A stretch of 64,000 bases of DNA from an uncultured Armatimonadota bacterium (lineage in GTDB: Bacteria > Armatimonadota > Fimbriimonadia > Fimbriimonadales > Fimbriimonadaceae). This document shows, piece after piece, positions 27,433 through 36,635 of this stretch (position 1 is the stretch's first letter; each line of letters starts with the position of its first letter). A model generated the notes under the pieces. The model was not told where the DNA came from, ran no database searches, and was given only the letters and a program-made list of their open reading frames with translations. Made by a program: the position numbers and the translations under genes. The stretch covers positions 1 through 64,000 of the forward strand of contig CAIYMO010000030.1 of the NCBI GenBank assembly GCA_903927345.1, written 5' to 3'.

Positions 27433-28959
27433 TTATTTTCCGAAAGATGCTGCGTATTCTGCGATGCCGGCCTTAAGCTGGTCCTCGGCTTCCTTCGAGA
27501 TAGCCTTGGAGGTTCGGATCGACTCGACGACCTGGCTGTACTTCTCATGCATGAACTTGAGAAGTCCTGCCTCGAACGGCTTAACCTGTTCGTTGGTCAG
27601 TTCGTCGAGAACACCCTGCGAACCAGCGAAGATCGCGATAACCTGGTCAACAACGTTGACTGGGGAAACGAGGTCCTGCTTGAGGAGCTCGGTAAGGCGT
27701 TGACCTCGGATGAGCTGAAGCTGGGTTGATCGGTCAAGATCCGAAGCGAACTGCGCGAAGGCAGCAACGTCACGGTACTGAGCCATCTCAAGCTTCAACT
27801 TACCTGCAACCGACTTCATAGCCTTGATCTGAGCGTTTCCACCGACACGACTAACCGAGATACCAACGTTAATTGCAGGGCGAACGCCAGCAAAGAAGAG
27901 GTCGGGCTCAAGGTAGATCTGACCGTCGGTGATCGAGATAACGTTGGTCGGAATGTAAGCCGAAACGTCACCCGATTGGGTCTCGATGATCGGGAGAGCC
28001 GTCAGAGATCCGCCACCTCGAGCGTCGGAAACCTTAGCTGCTCGCTCCAGAAGGCGTGAGTGAAGGTAGAAAACGTCTCCAGGATAAGCTTCTCGTCCTG
28101 GTGGTCGTCGAAGAAGAAGCGAAACTGCGCGGTAAGCCTGAGCCTGCTTGGTCAAGTCATCGTAGATGACGAGAGCGTGCATGCCGTTGTCTCGGTAGAA
28201 CTCACCGATTGCCGCACCAGCGAACGGAGCAAGATACTGCTCAGCATTGGAGTCGGAAGCGGAAGCAAGAACGATGGTGGTGTATTCCAGAGCGCCGTTC
28301 TCTTCGAGGGTCTTTACAACTCGAGCAACGTTCGAAGCCTTCTGTCCACATGCAACATAGATGCAGTAGACGGGTGAGCCGCCTGGCTCGTGGGTCGACT
28401 TCTGGTTGATGATCGTATCGATACAGATCGCGGTCTTACCGGTCTGTCGGTCGCCGATAACGAGTTCTCGTTGTCCTCGTCCGACTGGGATCATCGCGTC
28501 GATAGCTTTGATACCGGTCTGAAGAGGCTCGGTAACTGGCTGTCGATCGACAACACCAGGAGCCATGGTTTCGAGTCGCTGGTAGGTGTCGGTAACGATC
28601 GGTCCCTTGTTATCGATTGGCTGGCCAAGTGCGTTAACAACGCGACCAAGAAGAGCCTTTCCGGTAGGAACCTGGATGATCTTTCCGGTTTCCTTGACGG
28701 GGTCTCCTTCCATGATCGAGGTGTCGTCGCCGATAAGAACGGCACCGACTGAATCCTCTTCAAGGTTCAGCGCAAGACCAACGACGCCGTTGGGGAATTC
28801 AAGAAGTTCACCCATTTGGCAGTCAGGAAGTCCATGGACGCGGGCGATACCGTCTCCAACTTGGATAACGGTGCCAACGTGGTCGGTCTTCGCAGACTTG
28901 TCGAATGACTCAAGTTGCTTGCGGAGGATGTCTGTAATCTCTTCTGGTCGGATGGCCAT
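27433..28959 (-). CDS. atpA: ATP synthase F1 alpha subunit
   Basis: Regulatory nucleotide-binding subunit of F1. The 508 residues carry the N-terminal beta barrel ([17 protein letters not shown]), P-loop [10 protein letters not shown] (about residues 170-179), [16 protein letters not shown], and the signature [17 protein letters not shown]. Length and motifs are fully typical. The gene sits 5 bases after atpH and directly before atpG. Confidence 0.98.
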   Translation of the reverse strand: MAIRPEEITDILRKQLESFDKSAKTDHVGTVIQVGDGIARVHGLPDCQMGELLEFPNGVVGLALNLEEDSVGAVLIGDDTSIMEGDPVKETGKIIQVPTGKALLGRVVNALGQPIDNKGPIVTDTYQRLETMAPGVVDRQPVTEPLQTGIKAIDAMIPVGRGQRELVIGDRQTGKTAICIDTIINQKSTHEPGGSPVYCIYVACGQKASNVARVVKTLEENGALEYTTIVLASASDSNAEQYLAPFAGAAIGEFYRDNGMHALVIYDDLTKQAQAYRAVSLLLRRPPGREAYPGDVFYLHSRLLERAAKVSDARGGGSLTALPIIETQSGDVSAYIPTNVISITDGQIYLEPDLFFAGVRPAINVGISVSRVGGNAQIKAMKSVAGKLKLEMAQYRDVAAFAQFASDLDRSTQLQLIRGQRLTELLKQDLVSPVNVVDQVIAIFAGSQGVLDELTNEQVKPFEAGLLKFMHEKYSQVVESIRTSKAISKEAEDQLKAGIAEYAASFGK

Positions 28960-28964
28960 GTTCT

Positions 28965-29519
28965 TTATGCCTGTTTCAGGTTGTCTTGTCGGAGTGATTC
29001 CCGGAGTCGCTTGAGCGAACCCTTGACACTGCCGTCAATGACGAAATTGTCGTATGCCACTTTCACACCACCGACAAGGGTGGGATCAACGGCAAATTCT
29101 GCTTCGGACTTGCGCCCGAGTTTTGCGCTTACTTTCTCGACGATCTGCTTCTTCTCGCTGTCTGTCAGCTCGATTGCACTGGACACAGTGATGTGAACAA
29201 TGCCTTCATCCGCTCGGCGAAGAGTCGTGAACTCGTCGCTAATTGTAAGCAACTCTTCTTCGCGTCGCTTCTCAAGCATGAGCTTGACAAGGTTGCTGGA
29301 AAGAGCAGTTACCTTCTCGCCGAGAGCTTTCTCGAAGAGCGCAATCTTTTCTTCTCGGCCACGATTCGGGCTGAGGAGGAAGGATCGAAGATCGCCGTTT
29401 CCGGTGAGGGCTGCTTGAAGGCCAGCCAGATCTGCGCCGACGATTTCGACGGAGTTAGCGCTTTTTGCGGCTTCAAAAGCTGCTTGGGCGTACCGTTTTG
29501 CGACGCGATCTCCAGCCAC
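28965..29519 (-). CDS. atpH: ATP synthase F1 delta subunit
   Basis: Peripheral stalk protein linking b to the top of F1. The 184 residues start with [15 protein letters not shown], the usual N-terminal helix, and end with the C-terminal signature [33 protein letters not shown]. The gene is separated from atpF by one base, in the standard F-H-A-G order. Confidence 0.95.
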   Translation of the reverse strand: MAGDRVAKRYAQAAFEAAKSANSVEIVGADLAGLQAALTGNGDLRSFLLSPNRGREEKIALFEKALGEKVTALSSNLVKLMLEKRREEELLTISDEFTTLRRADEGIVHITVSSAIELTDSEKKQIVEKVSAKLGRKSEAEFAVDPTLVGGVKVAYDNFVIDGSVKGSLKRLRESLRQDNLKQA

Positions 29520-29520
29520 G

Positions 29521-30198
29521 TTAAGCCTTCACCTCAAGGTCGGCGATAAAATCAGCGATGAGCTTTCGGTTTGCCGCGGTGTCCATATTGGCGCCAACAA
29601 CTTTCTCGGCTGCAGTGAGCGAGAGTTCGGTGACATGGTTTCGCAGTTCCCCGAGAACCTTTGCTTTCTCGGAAGCGATTTCTTCTTGAGCTTGCTTAAC
29701 GAGAGCGTCGGACTTAGCCGCTGCTTCCGCCATCAAACTCTGTCGAAGAGCCTGTGCTTCTTTGATTTGCGCGTTGATCTTCTCGCGAGCTTCCGCTTCG
29801 GTGGACGCAATTCGCTTCTCATAGTCGCTCTTCATCGTCGTCATCTCGTTTCGGAGAGTTTCGACTTCGTTGAAGGTTGACTCAAGGTTGTTATTGCGCT
29901 CGTCGATGGCGTTCTTAAGCGGGGTGATGTAGAAGTACTTCACCGCCGGCATGACGATGAGAAGAACTCCAATCGTCGCCAATGTGATGCCTGGATTAAT
30001 GGGAAGACCCATGTCGTCCAGCTTGTTAAGGAAGGCAACCGTCCATTGACCGGTGTGTTCACCGGCGTGTGGAGTTGCACCTGCCTCATGAGCGACGTGC
30101 AGAACTTTATCGAGGTACACACCACCGAACATCAGGATTGCTCCAATGATGATTCCCGGTAGGGCGCTTCCTTTCGATGATGATTGCTGTTCAGCCAT
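29521..30198 (-). CDS. atpF: ATP synthase Fo subunit b, with an extra N-terminal segment
   Basis: Peripheral stalk subunit of 225 residues, against a usual 155-175. The normal membrane helix is ITLATIGVLLIVMPAVKYF (about residues 70-88), followed by a long charged coiled coil and a delta-binding end (AAEKVVGANMD). Ahead of it lies an unusual extra region of about 65 residues with another hydrophobic segment (ALPGIIIGAILMFGGVYL) and a His/Gly-rich loop. The frame is clean and the start is supported by position after a hairpin that follows atpE. Confidence 0.9.
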   Translation of the reverse strand: MAEQQSSSKGSALPGIIIGAILMFGGVYLDKVLHVAHEAGATPHAGEHTGQWTVAFLNKLDDMGLPINPGITLATIGVLLIVMPAVKYFYITPLKNAIDERNNNLESTFNEVETLRNEMTTMKSDYEKRIASTEAEAREKINAQIKEAQALRQSLMAEAAAKSDALVKQAQEEIASEKAKVLGELRNHVTELSLTAAEKVVGANMDTAANRKLIADFIADLEVKA

Positions 30199-30216
30199 TA
30201 GTTGGTTAAGGTCATG

Positions 30217-30241
30217 GTGCCTGTGCGGTTAGCACAGGCAC
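30217..30241 (-). promoter_or_regulatory. Hairpin between atpE and atpF
   Basis: Perfect 10-base stem GTGCCTGTGC (30217-30226) and GCACAGGCAC (30232-30241) with a 5-base loop, between the atpE stop and the atpF start. No U run follows, so it is more likely an mRNA-stabilising or processing element that helps make more subunit c than b. Confidence 0.7.
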
Positions 30242-30258
30242 GAAAAGCGTAGAGGGAT

Positions 30259-30459
30259 TTACTTACCGACGAATCCGCTTGTGGCGAAGATCGTCAAGAA
30301 GCCCATCAGCTCGACGAATGCCAGAGCGATCAGCATCTGAACCTGCAGCTTACCGATTGCTTCTGGTTGTCGCGACATACCTTGTAGCGCACCATTACCA
30401 ATCATACCGAGGCCCAGGCCGACGCCCAGGATCGCGAGACCGAGACCGATCATACTCAT
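30259..30459 (-). CDS. atpE: ATP synthase Fo subunit c
   Basis: Rotor ring subunit, 66 residues, two membrane helices with the polar loop SRQPEA. Helix 1 has the GxGxG packing motif (LGVGLGLGMIGNG). The ion-carrying carboxylate is Glu in ALAFVELMGF. The helix-1 Gln and the Ser/Thr after the Glu that mark sodium-binding rings are absent, so proton coupling is inferred. It is the shortest type of c subunit, with almost no extra termini. Confidence 0.96.
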   Translation of the reverse strand: MSMIGLGLAILGVGLGLGMIGNGALQGMSRQPEAIGKLQVQMLIALAFVELMGFLTIFATSGFVGK

Positions 30460-30512
30460 TTGTTTTTCGTGTTTCTCCTAGTGTTTTGTTTGTTGTTTGC
30501 AGTTACAAATCG

Positions 30513-31238
30513 TTAGTGTGCGTGCGCTTCGTCGCCGTGGTCGTGACTGGTGACCAATCCGAGATAAACGCAGGTGAGAAGCGTAAAGATCAGGGCTTGG
30601 ACAAGACAGGTCAGAACCTTAAGGGGAAGAAGGAACTCTCCAATTGGGAGGAAGGCTGGCTCGCCGAGCTTGTTCATTGACTCAACAGCTGCGTGACCAC
30701 CGCTCATGTTCGCGAAGATTCGGATTGAGAGCGAAATGTTCTTCATGATTTCAGAGAACACTTCAATCACGAAGATCATGATGGTGATCGGAAGAAGCGC
30801 AAGTCCGAGCTTCGGTCCAGCAAAGTGGGAAACGTGACCAATCAGGCCGTTTGCTTTGATCCCTTCGTATTGCACATAGCCAATCGAGCAGAGCGCAAGG
30901 CCAAAGTTAAATCCAAAGATTGTAGTTGGCGAAGCTGGGAAGAACAGAGCAACAACGTTGCTGACAAAGATGACCATCCAGAAGGTCGCAAGCATCGGAA
31001 GATACTTTCGACCATGGGAACCGATCGCACCCACTGCCATGTTCTCAAGGAAGAGATAAAGCTGCTCAGCGAGTCGGGCGGGACCAGATGTAAACACTCG
31101 GCCGTTGTAGCCCTTCAGTGCTTTCTGGAGAAAGAACCCGATGACGAGAAGAACGATTGTGAAATAAAAAGCCCAACCGAGGAACGAAACTGGTGCGTTC
31201 GCGATTGGCATCCCACTTAGTTGGCTAAGGTCCGTCAT
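30513..31238 (-). CDS. atpB: ATP synthase Fo subunit a
   Basis: Stator channel subunit. The 241 residues form about five to six membrane helices. The essential Arg lies in SIRIFANMSGGHAAVESM, matching the RLFANMxAGH helix. The N-terminal region (NAPVSFLGWAFYFTIVLLVI) and the late helix ALIFTLLTCVYLGLVTSHDH also match. The C-terminus is His-rich. It overlaps the small upstream membrane protein gene by 4 bases. Confidence 0.96.
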   Translation of the reverse strand: MTDLSQLSGMPIANAPVSFLGWAFYFTIVLLVIGFFLQKALKGYNGRVFTSGPARLAEQLYLFLENMAVGAIGSHGRKYLPMLATFWMVIFVSNVVALFFPASPTTIFGFNFGLALCSIGYVQYEGIKANGLIGHVSHFAGPKLGLALLPITIMIFVIEVFSEIMKNISLSIRIFANMSGGHAAVESMNKLGEPAFLPIGEFLLPLKVLTCLVQALIFTLLTCVYLGLVTSHDHGDEAHAH

Positions 31239-31543
31239 TGGTCTTTGCGGTTCTGTTGGAGTCCATAGATGGAAGCCCCAACAACGGAAAGGAAGTATAC
31301 CAACGTCACTGCCGCCATTGCGCCACCCCGTTCGGCATCAGCTCCTGTTTTTGCAATTTTTAACGTAACGATTACCGCAGGAAATTTCAGCGCTAGTCCA
31401 ATGACGCCGAAAACCGCGGCACTTAGCGAGTTTCCGTTGCTGCCCTCGCCGAGGCAGCGAACCACGCACACAGATCCGAGAACGAACAAAGTTGTCGTCA
31501 ATGCCACGAGGGCGAACGCGGTTAGCACGCTGACTGCCTCCAC
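31235..31543 (-). CDS. Small membrane protein in the atp operon, AtpI-like position
   Basis: Protein of 102 residues with three hydrophobic segments. It lies directly upstream of atpB, overlapping it by 4 bases, the place usually taken by atpI. Sequence similarity to AtpI is not obvious by eye. A helper role in Fo or c-ring assembly is inferred from position only. Confidence 0.75.
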   Translation of the reverse strand: MEAVSVLTAFALVALTTTLFVLGSVCVVRCLGEGSNGNSLSAAVFGVIGLALKFPAVIVTLKIAKTGADAERGGAMAAVTLVYFLSVVGASIYGLQQNRKDQ

Positions 31544-31564
31544 CGGAAATCGATTGAATTTGAG

Positions 31565-32056
31565 TTAAAGCCGGTCATTGTTTCTCGAACCGATCATGGC
31601 AACCCATGCAACCGCTATGATGCTGAAGATGAGAGTCGTCCAAATATGCCAGCCCGGATTTCCAGTAGCCTTATTTATAAGGAGCCCGAGTCCGTAGCCC
31701 AGCAACGGGGCGCCAATAATGGTGTAAGCCATCGACAGTCCTAACCCCATGCCAAGGGCAGTCTTTTGATCCAGACCTCCAGAAACAGAATTTGGCGAGG
31801 GCTTGGTGTTTTGGTAGGTCGTCTTTGCCTTGTTTAACCGCTCGTCAAGGCCATTTAGTTTTTTCGCGACTCGCTCCGCCTCAAGTTCGAGTTCCGTAGG
31901 TACCGCTGCAATCGGCTCTTGTCCCAAAAACGCTTCGACGCGCGCATCTAATTCAGGATTTTCCGTCAAGGGGTCAAGTTTTGCTTTGATCGAATCAAAC
32001 CGAGCCTGGATCTCTTCCTCGGAAGGAATTTCTGGAATCTGATTCTCATCGTTCAT
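31565..32056 (-). CDS. AtpZ/AtpI-family protein with long N-terminal coiled region
   Basis: Protein of 163 residues. The first 95 are charged and partly coiled (QARFDSIKAKLDPL, ELEAERVAKKLNGLDERLNKA); the last 65 hold two membrane helices with GMGLGLSMAYTIIGAPLLGYGLG and a short loop, as in AtpZ/AtpI proteins that accompany ATP synthase operons and affect ion uptake or c-ring assembly. The N-terminal extension is longer than usual for AtpZ. Confidence 0.75.
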   Translation of the reverse strand: MNDENQIPEIPSEEEIQARFDSIKAKLDPLTENPELDARVEAFLGQEPIAAVPTELELEAERVAKKLNGLDERLNKAKTTYQNTKPSPNSVSGGLDQKTALGMGLGLSMAYTIIGAPLLGYGLGLLINKATGNPGWHIWTTLIFSIIAVAWVAMIGSRNNDRL

Positions 32057-32077
32057 AGATGAATAGTTTAGCCCTAC

Positions 32078-32419
32078 CTACTGACTCTGCGTCGGAACCT
32101 GCTTTAGGTCCTGAGTTGTCGAGGTTCGAGGTGGAACGTATTCGGAAGAAGGGCGTCGCCGATCCAGGGAGTCAATGACGCGATTCACGATTGGTTCAAC
32201 CCAATCAACTTTTGCTAGGGGGCGAAGCATTGTTACAAGCAGGGATACAACAACCGTGGCTCCCAAAACTGTTCCGAGTCCCGTCCAAAGTCCGCCAACC
32301 AACCGCTTCCCAAAGTGAGTTTGGGCTTCGACCAACTCGCTCAGAAGTTTGTTCTGCGCCTCAACCTGCTTGGTGAGCCTTTCTATCGCATCCTGAAGGT
32401 CTGTCTGAGGCTGTTCCAC
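32078..32419 (-). CDS. DUF5665-like membrane protein
   Basis: Protein of 113 residues with a leading coiled coil (AIERLTKQVEAQNKLLSEL), then one glycine-rich membrane segment (GGLWTGLGTVLGATVVVSLLV), and a disordered Ser/Thr-rich tail. The GLGTxxGATVVV pattern fits the DUF5665 family. The start is GTG. It is the first gene of the - strand ATP synthase operon, 21 bases before the AtpZ-like gene. Function unknown. Confidence 0.7.
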   Translation of the reverse strand: MEQPQTDLQDAIERLTKQVEAQNKLLSELVEAQTHFGKRLVGGLWTGLGTVLGATVVVSLLVTMLRPLAKVDWVEPIVNRVIDSLDRRRPSSEYVPPRTSTTQDLKQVPTQSQ

Positions 32420-32472
32420 GCTATGAAAGACGTTGGTAAGGCAATATTCGTTGCGAGACGCATCTATCCAAG

Positions 32473-32478
32473 TAATAT
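32473..32478 (+). promoter_or_regulatory. Leaderless promoter of the esterase gene
   Basis: TAATAT ends 6 bases before the ATG at 32485. TTGCGA at 32451-32456 with a 16-base spacer is a possible -35. Confidence 0.5.
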
Positions 32479-32484
32479 CCAGGA

Positions 32485-33300
32485 ATGATCACGGCAGTAA
32501 TCGCAGCGATGTCAATTCGGCTTTGGGAAGGGGATGCTCCCTATGCACTCGGGAAGGGAGAAAACGACATTCCAACCTTGACCGCCTTCCTGCCAGAAAA
32601 ACCTTCGAAGACGGCGATTGTGGTTTGTCCAGGCGGAGCCTATTGGGTGCTGGCTGACCATGAAGGAACGGACTATGCGCAGTATCTCGCTCAGCACGGA
32701 GTCGCCGCGTATGTCCTACGTTATCGCCTCGGTCAGTTTAAGTATCGACATCCTGCCATGCTCGCCGATGCACAGCGTGCAATCCGGAAAGTGAGATCGA
32801 TGGGTTACCAAACGGTCGGAATAATGGGCTCCTCCGCAGGTGGACACCTCGCAGGCACGGCAAGCGTTCACTCTGCGTTGGAGGCGTACCCAGCCGCTGA
32901 TGATATCGATAAACTCTCTCGCCGACCCGATTTCGGAATTCTCTGCTACGCCGTCACTGCGCTGGATAAACCTTACGGACACGAGTTTTCGGGCAAACAG
33001 TTACTCGGAGAGAATCCTGACCATAAGCTGGTTGACTTGATGAACTTGCCGAAACAGGTCACAAAGGACACCCCGCCCTGCTTCTTGTGGCACACCCAGG
33101 AGGATGACGCAGTCCCACCGCAGAACTCCGAGCTGTTCGCCGCCGCGATGAGAAAGGCAGGCGTTGAGTGCGAGTACCACGTGTTTGCAAAAGGGAAACA
33201 CGGCATCGGTCTCACCGACAAAGCTCCCTACAAAAATGCCCACCCGTGGGCTGCAAGCTTGATCTTCTGGTTGCAGCAACACGGATGGGCGAGTAAGTAA
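32485..33300 (+). CDS. Alpha/beta hydrolase, BD-FAE/acetyl-xylan-esterase-like
   Basis: Serine hydrolase of 271 residues. Oxyanion region VVCPGGAYWVLADHEG, nucleophile elbow GSSAGGH (Ser near residue 119), acid in HTQEDDAVP and His in FAKGKHGIGL complete a catalytic triad. The layout matches esterases that deacetylate plant polysaccharides, but the substrate cannot be fixed. The N-terminus has only a very short hydrophobic stretch, so export is uncertain. It ends one base before the convergent lipoprotein gene. Confidence 0.82.
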   Translation: MITAVIAAMSIRLWEGDAPYALGKGENDIPTLTAFLPEKPSKTAIVVCPGGAYWVLADHEGTDYAQYLAQHGVAAYVLRYRLGQFKYRHPAMLADAQRAIRKVRSMGYQTVGIMGSSAGGHLAGTASVHSALEAYPAADDIDKLSRRPDFGILCYAVTALDKPYGHEFSGKQLLGENPDHKLVDLMNLPKQVTKDTPPCFLWHTQEDDAVPPQNSELFAAAMRKAGVECEYHVFAKGKHGIGLTDKAPYKNAHPWAASLIFWLQQHGWASK

Positions 33301-33301
33301 C

Positions 33302-33745
33302 TTACTTATTAGCTTTAGTGAACGTCATGCTCGCATCGCCGCCCTTCTCGTCTTTGGCGGTGTAGGTCGCAACGTCGCCTTCGAACTTGACAGTTCCGGT
33401 GAGCTTGGATTTCAGGCCTTCCATTTGACCCTTGTTGGCATCGATCATCGGCTTCAGTGCTGCTGGAATCGAGGACTCATCCAACTTGGCGGTGGTGATG
33501 TTGATCTCCAGTTTTTCGCCCGAAAGGGTGTACGTTCCCGACATATCCATCTTGATCGGAGCTCCGCCGGTTGGCAGAGGCAGTTCCATCTTGATGACAA
33601 CGTTTGAGCCAGAGAAGTTTGCTGTTGACTTTGCGCCGTTTGGCATCTTGCCGCCCGAGACATCGTAGTCACCGGACAGCGAAGGACCGCCGCAACCGAC
33701 GAGAGCTATGGCAAAAAGGGAAGAGGCGGCAAGAATACGTCGCAT
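33302..33745 (-). CDS. Lipoprotein of unknown function
   Basis: From ATG at 33745 the 147-residue protein begins MRRILAASSLFAIALVGCGG, a clear lipoprotein signal with lipobox LVGC. The mature part is beta-rich and small, with Gly/Lys/Thr-rich repeats of strand-turn-strand type. A TATAAC box ends 6 bases before this ATG, which supports it over the longer frame that begins 30 codons upstream. Probably located in the outer or inner membrane; role unknown. Confidence 0.8.
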   Translation of the reverse strand: MRRILAASSLFAIALVGCGGPSLSGDYDVSGGKMPNGAKSTANFSGSNVVIKMELPLPTGGAPIKMDMSGTYTLSGEKLEINITTAKLDESSIPAALKPMIDANKGQMEGLKSKLTGTVKFEGDVATYTAKDEKGGDASMTFTKANK

Positions 33746-33751
33746 GCCATC

Positions 33752-33757
33752 GTTATA
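33752..33757 (-). promoter_or_regulatory. Leaderless -10 box of the lipoprotein gene
   Basis: TATAAC on the - strand ends 6 bases before the ATG at 33745. It decides the start codon. Confidence 0.55.
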
Positions 33758-33780
33758 CACGCTTTGCTCCTCCCTAAGTA

Positions 33781-34749
33781 CTATTCGGAGAGAATTGCGT
33801 AGTAGCCGACGTCCTTGCCACGTCGGTTTCCCCAACCCGTGACGTAGATGCGCTTGCCAACATGGGCGATTCCGTTGATGCTCTCAAAGTTCCAACCGGG
33901 AAATGCTGTCTCGAGTCGAAATGCTTCCTTGCCTTTCCAGATGACGGCGTCGTTTCCGCAATATCCCCCGATAAACAGACCATCCTCGGAAATGCACTTT
34001 GCCACGGCCGTCTTTCGGCCCAAGTTGGTGAGGAAGTAGATTTGTCCACCTTTCCAATAGACCGCGTTGCTTGAGTCGACCCCGGAAGCTGCGCCGACAA
34101 TTATTGAACCGTCTCCGCTGATATCGTTTGCGGTCGAGTCTGTATGAATTTTGCCAATCGGCAAAAGCTCGGAGGATTTGAAATCGGTTCGGTAGGCGCG
34201 AACACTCGTGTCGACGCTGCTGATCCCGCAAGCGGCCGTGCCGTCTCGCGAAATTGCCAAAGCTATACTGCTCGAATCAGGCACCGGGGATGGAATTTCC
34301 TTAATGCCGTTCTCTTTATGCCAAACGAAAGCTCGGTTTTGGGTCGCAGCTTGGCTGTATCCAACGACGGTACTCCCGTCGCCACTGACGTCGTAGGCAA
34401 ACGAGTCAATATCGCCTTTCAGCTTGCCAATCAGTTGGAACCCTGAAGATCGACTGTAGCGGTAAGCCTGTCCGGCCTTTCCAACGATGACGCTTCCGTC
34501 TCGGCTGGCTCCTTGCGCATAGAAGTCGAGAATTGACTTATCGGGGCTTGGCTTAAACTTCGCGATCTCACTTCCTCGCCAGACAAACGCATTGCCGGGT
34601 GCAAATTGACCAATGACCACCTTTCCGTCGGCGCTCAAAGCGTAAGGGTGCGGCTGAGGTGTTCCCGGATAACTGGGCAACTGGGTGACCCGAACCGCGG
34701 TGAGTCCAAGGAACGCAAGCAACATAAGACAATTGTTGGCGCCAACCAC
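33781..34749 (-). CDS. Secreted HAF-repeat beta-propeller protein
   Basis: The 322 residues start with a hydrophobic signal (LMLLAFLGLTAV) and hold about six repeats of the form SxDGSxxVGxxxxxAxxW, such as VSGDGSTVVGYSQAATQNRAFVW and ISGDGSIIVGAASG. This is the HAF extracellular repeat, expected to form a propeller. The first start is GTG at 34749; an ATG eight codons later is also possible. Function unknown. It is divergent from rsmG. Confidence 0.78.
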   Translation of the reverse strand: MVGANNCLMLLAFLGLTAVRVTQLPSYPGTPQPHPYALSADGKVVIGQFAPGNAFVWRGSEIAKFKPSPDKSILDFYAQGASRDGSVIVGKAGQAYRYSRSSGFQLIGKLKGDIDSFAYDVSGDGSTVVGYSQAATQNRAFVWHKENGIKEIPSPVPDSSSIALAISRDGTAACGISSVDTSVRAYRTDFKSSELLPIGKIHTDSTANDISGDGSIIVGAASGVDSSNAVYWKGGQIYFLTNLGRKTAVAKCISEDGLFIGGYCGNDAVIWKGKEAFRLETAFPGWNFESINGIAHVGKRIYVTGWGNRRGKDVGYYAILSE

Positions 34750-34751
34750 GC

Positions 34752-34757
34752 TAAACT
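34752..34757 (+). promoter_or_regulatory. Leaderless -10 box of rsmG
   Basis: TAAACT ends 7 bases before the GTG at 34765. An ATG at 34761 is out of frame and leads to an early stop. Confidence 0.5.
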
Positions 34758-34764
34758 TGTATGA

Positions 34765-35427
34765 GTGAACTGGATTTCGGCGATTTCGGAACTTGAACTA
34801 AGCCTTTCGCCGGAGCAGTTGTCGATGTTCTCGGTTTTTGAAGCCGATCTTTATGATCGAAACCAGGTCATGAACCTCACGCGCGTCCCCAAAGAGGAGT
34901 GCGGAGTGAGACACTTTCTCGATTCGTTGCTCCTCTCGCCTCTCATCGGCGATGGACAACGCGTTGTTGACATCGGCACGGGTCCGGGATTTCCTGCGTG
35001 GCCCCTGGCCTGCGCCCGTCCCGATCTCTCGGTGACGGCTATCGACTCGAGCGGAAAGATGCTCGGCTTCCTTGCCCGTCATCCTCTGCCCAATTTAGAG
35101 ATCGTCAACGACCGAGCTGAATCGTGGGGAAGAAGAGAGAAGTTTGATGTGGCGACTGGCCGCGCAGTGGCTCCACTTGGCATTCAGCTAGAACTCTCTG
35201 CGCCTGTCGTTCGGCTCGGAGGGCTAGTCATCCCCATGCGTACCCCGAACGATGTGTTTGAGTTGGAGTCATTGAAGGGACTCGGTCTGGAATTGGTCAG
35301 CATCGAGCGCCAGGTCCTGCCCGGAACCGACATTGAGCGAGTCTTCCCGATCTACAAAAAAATCGCCGCCACACCGCGCAAGTATCCACGCGATTGGGCG
35401 ACGATTCGTAAGAAGCCGTTGAACTAA
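34765..35427 (+). CDS. rsmG: RsmG, 16S rRNA m7G527 methyltransferase
   Basis: SAM-dependent methyltransferase of 220 residues. It has NRQ-type ligand residues near DLYDRNQVMNLTRV, the SAM loop VVDIGTGPGFPAWPLA, the acidic strand VTAIDSSGKM, and VATGRAVAPL. The start is GTG. It is usually near the origin with gid/par genes, but those are not seen here. The stop is interlocked with the stop of the convergent DUF4097 gene (4-base overlap). Confidence 0.92.
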   Translation: MNWISAISELELSLSPEQLSMFSVFEADLYDRNQVMNLTRVPKEECGVRHFLDSLLLSPLIGDGQRVVDIGTGPGFPAWPLACARPDLSVTAIDSSGKMLGFLARHPLPNLEIVNDRAESWGRREKFDVATGRAVAPLGIQLELSAPVVRLGGLVIPMRTPNDVFELESLKGLGLELVSIERQVLPGTDIERVFPIYKKIAATPRKYPRDWATIRKKPLN

Positions 35428-36635
35428 ATTCTTCTGAGCTGCAGCTCGACGTTGCCAGTGACGGCACTGACGTCGATAGTTCCAGTTCCGTCTCCGAGTC
35501 GACCGGTGACTCGCTGATCGTTCTGAGCTCGGTCAGTGAGTTCGATATCGGTCGATGTAACCCCTCGGAGAGTCGTCAACGCGACTCGCGCATCGGAGCC
35601 ATCAGCAACTTGAACGTGAGCATTTCCGCTCACCGTCCGCACACTGACCGTGCCATTGACCGGCTCGACTAAGTCGACGGTGACATTGCCCGAGACTGCC
35701 TCAGCGGCAATGGTTTTGCCTTTGCTGCTCAGAACTGCGATGTTTCCGCTGGAGGATCGAAGATTCATATTCGCATCGCATTCACGAACCTTGATGTCTC
35801 CCGACTTGTTCTCGATGTAGAGATTCGGAGATTGTGCTTCCTCAACGGTGACATCACCTGCCGCAACAACGATCTCGACAACTCCGCTGACTCGCTTGAC
35901 ATCAACAATGCCGTCAGTGCTCTTGATCCGGCACGAATTCTTCGTGTCGCGAACGAAGACGTCACCCGTATCCGACTTGACGTCCACGGCCGGAGTTGCT
36001 GCGACATGAATCTCCAGATCAACTTCAAGTCCGCTGACCTGGGGTTGACGGATGACGACACCATGATCCGACCCCTCAACGACGAGCGTGTAAACATCGG
36101 CCTTCGCCTTTGCGTCCTCTATCGTTGCTCCGCGCACCTTGGCTTTAGCGATCACATACGACTCGACAGAGTCCGCAATGATTTGAACATCACCGCATCC
36201 GTTCTCGACCGAAAGGCTCTGACCTTCCGTAATCGTGAATGGCAACCGGAGCTCTCGCGTCGCCGTGCTGAATAGCCAGCCGACATCGAATCGGCCTTTG
36301 CTTACATCCTTTAGGCCTGCCTTCAGCGCATCGAGGCCCTTCTTTGCCGAAGAACGTGCCCCCTCGGAGACTTCGTTCCAGTCAATCTTCTCGGTGACTT
36401 CCTTGCCGAGTTTCTCGATTGAGTCAACGATGCTCTTGAACGGATCTCGCGCCCGGGACTCGGTTGCGTATTCCTGGGCGCCCGCACTCTCGTAGGCTTC
36501 CTTGGGAGGTGGTGGTGGCACGTTTCCATCCTCGGACGCCGAATTGTAGAACGCGTCGATCAGGTCAGCGGCATCCTCGGGAGAAAGTTTCCCCTCGGCC
36601 ACCAGTTTATTAATTCGTTTGATCTCTTCTTTCAA
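35424..36635 (-). CDS. DUF4097 beta-helix-like protein with N-terminal SHOCT-like hairpin
   Basis: The 403 residues start with a short helical hairpin (IKRINKLVAEGKLSPEDAADLIDAF) of the SHOCT-like type, then a Pro-rich linker and a helical segment. From about residue 135 come many short beta repeats (SGDIKVRECDANMN, SSGNIAVLSSKGKTI, VSGNVTVDLVEP) typical of DUF4097 (YvlB/LiaG-like). There is no signal peptide. The start overlaps the end of the DUF2089 gene by 4 bases, so the pair is one operon. A stress or envelope-sensing role is known for some relatives only. Confidence 0.82.
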   Translation of the reverse strand: MKEEIKRINKLVAEGKLSPEDAADLIDAFYNSASEDGNVPPPPPKEAYESAGAQEYATESRARDPFKSIVDSIEKLGKEVTEKIDWNEVSEGARSSAKKGLDALKAGLKDVSKGRFDVGWLFSTATRELRLPFTITEGQSLSVENGCGDVQIIADSVESYVIAKAKVRGATIEDAKAKADVYTLVVEGSDHGVVIRQPQVSGLEVDLEIHVAATPAVDVKSDTGDVFVRDTKNSCRIKSTDGIVDVKRVSGVVEIVVAAGDVTVEEAQSPNLYIENKSGDIKVRECDANMNLRSSSGNIAVLSSKGKTIAAEAVSGNVTVDLVEPVNGTVSVRTVSGNAHVQVADGSDARVALTTLRGVTSTDIELTDRAQNDQRVTGRLGDGTGTIDVSAVTGNVELQLRRI

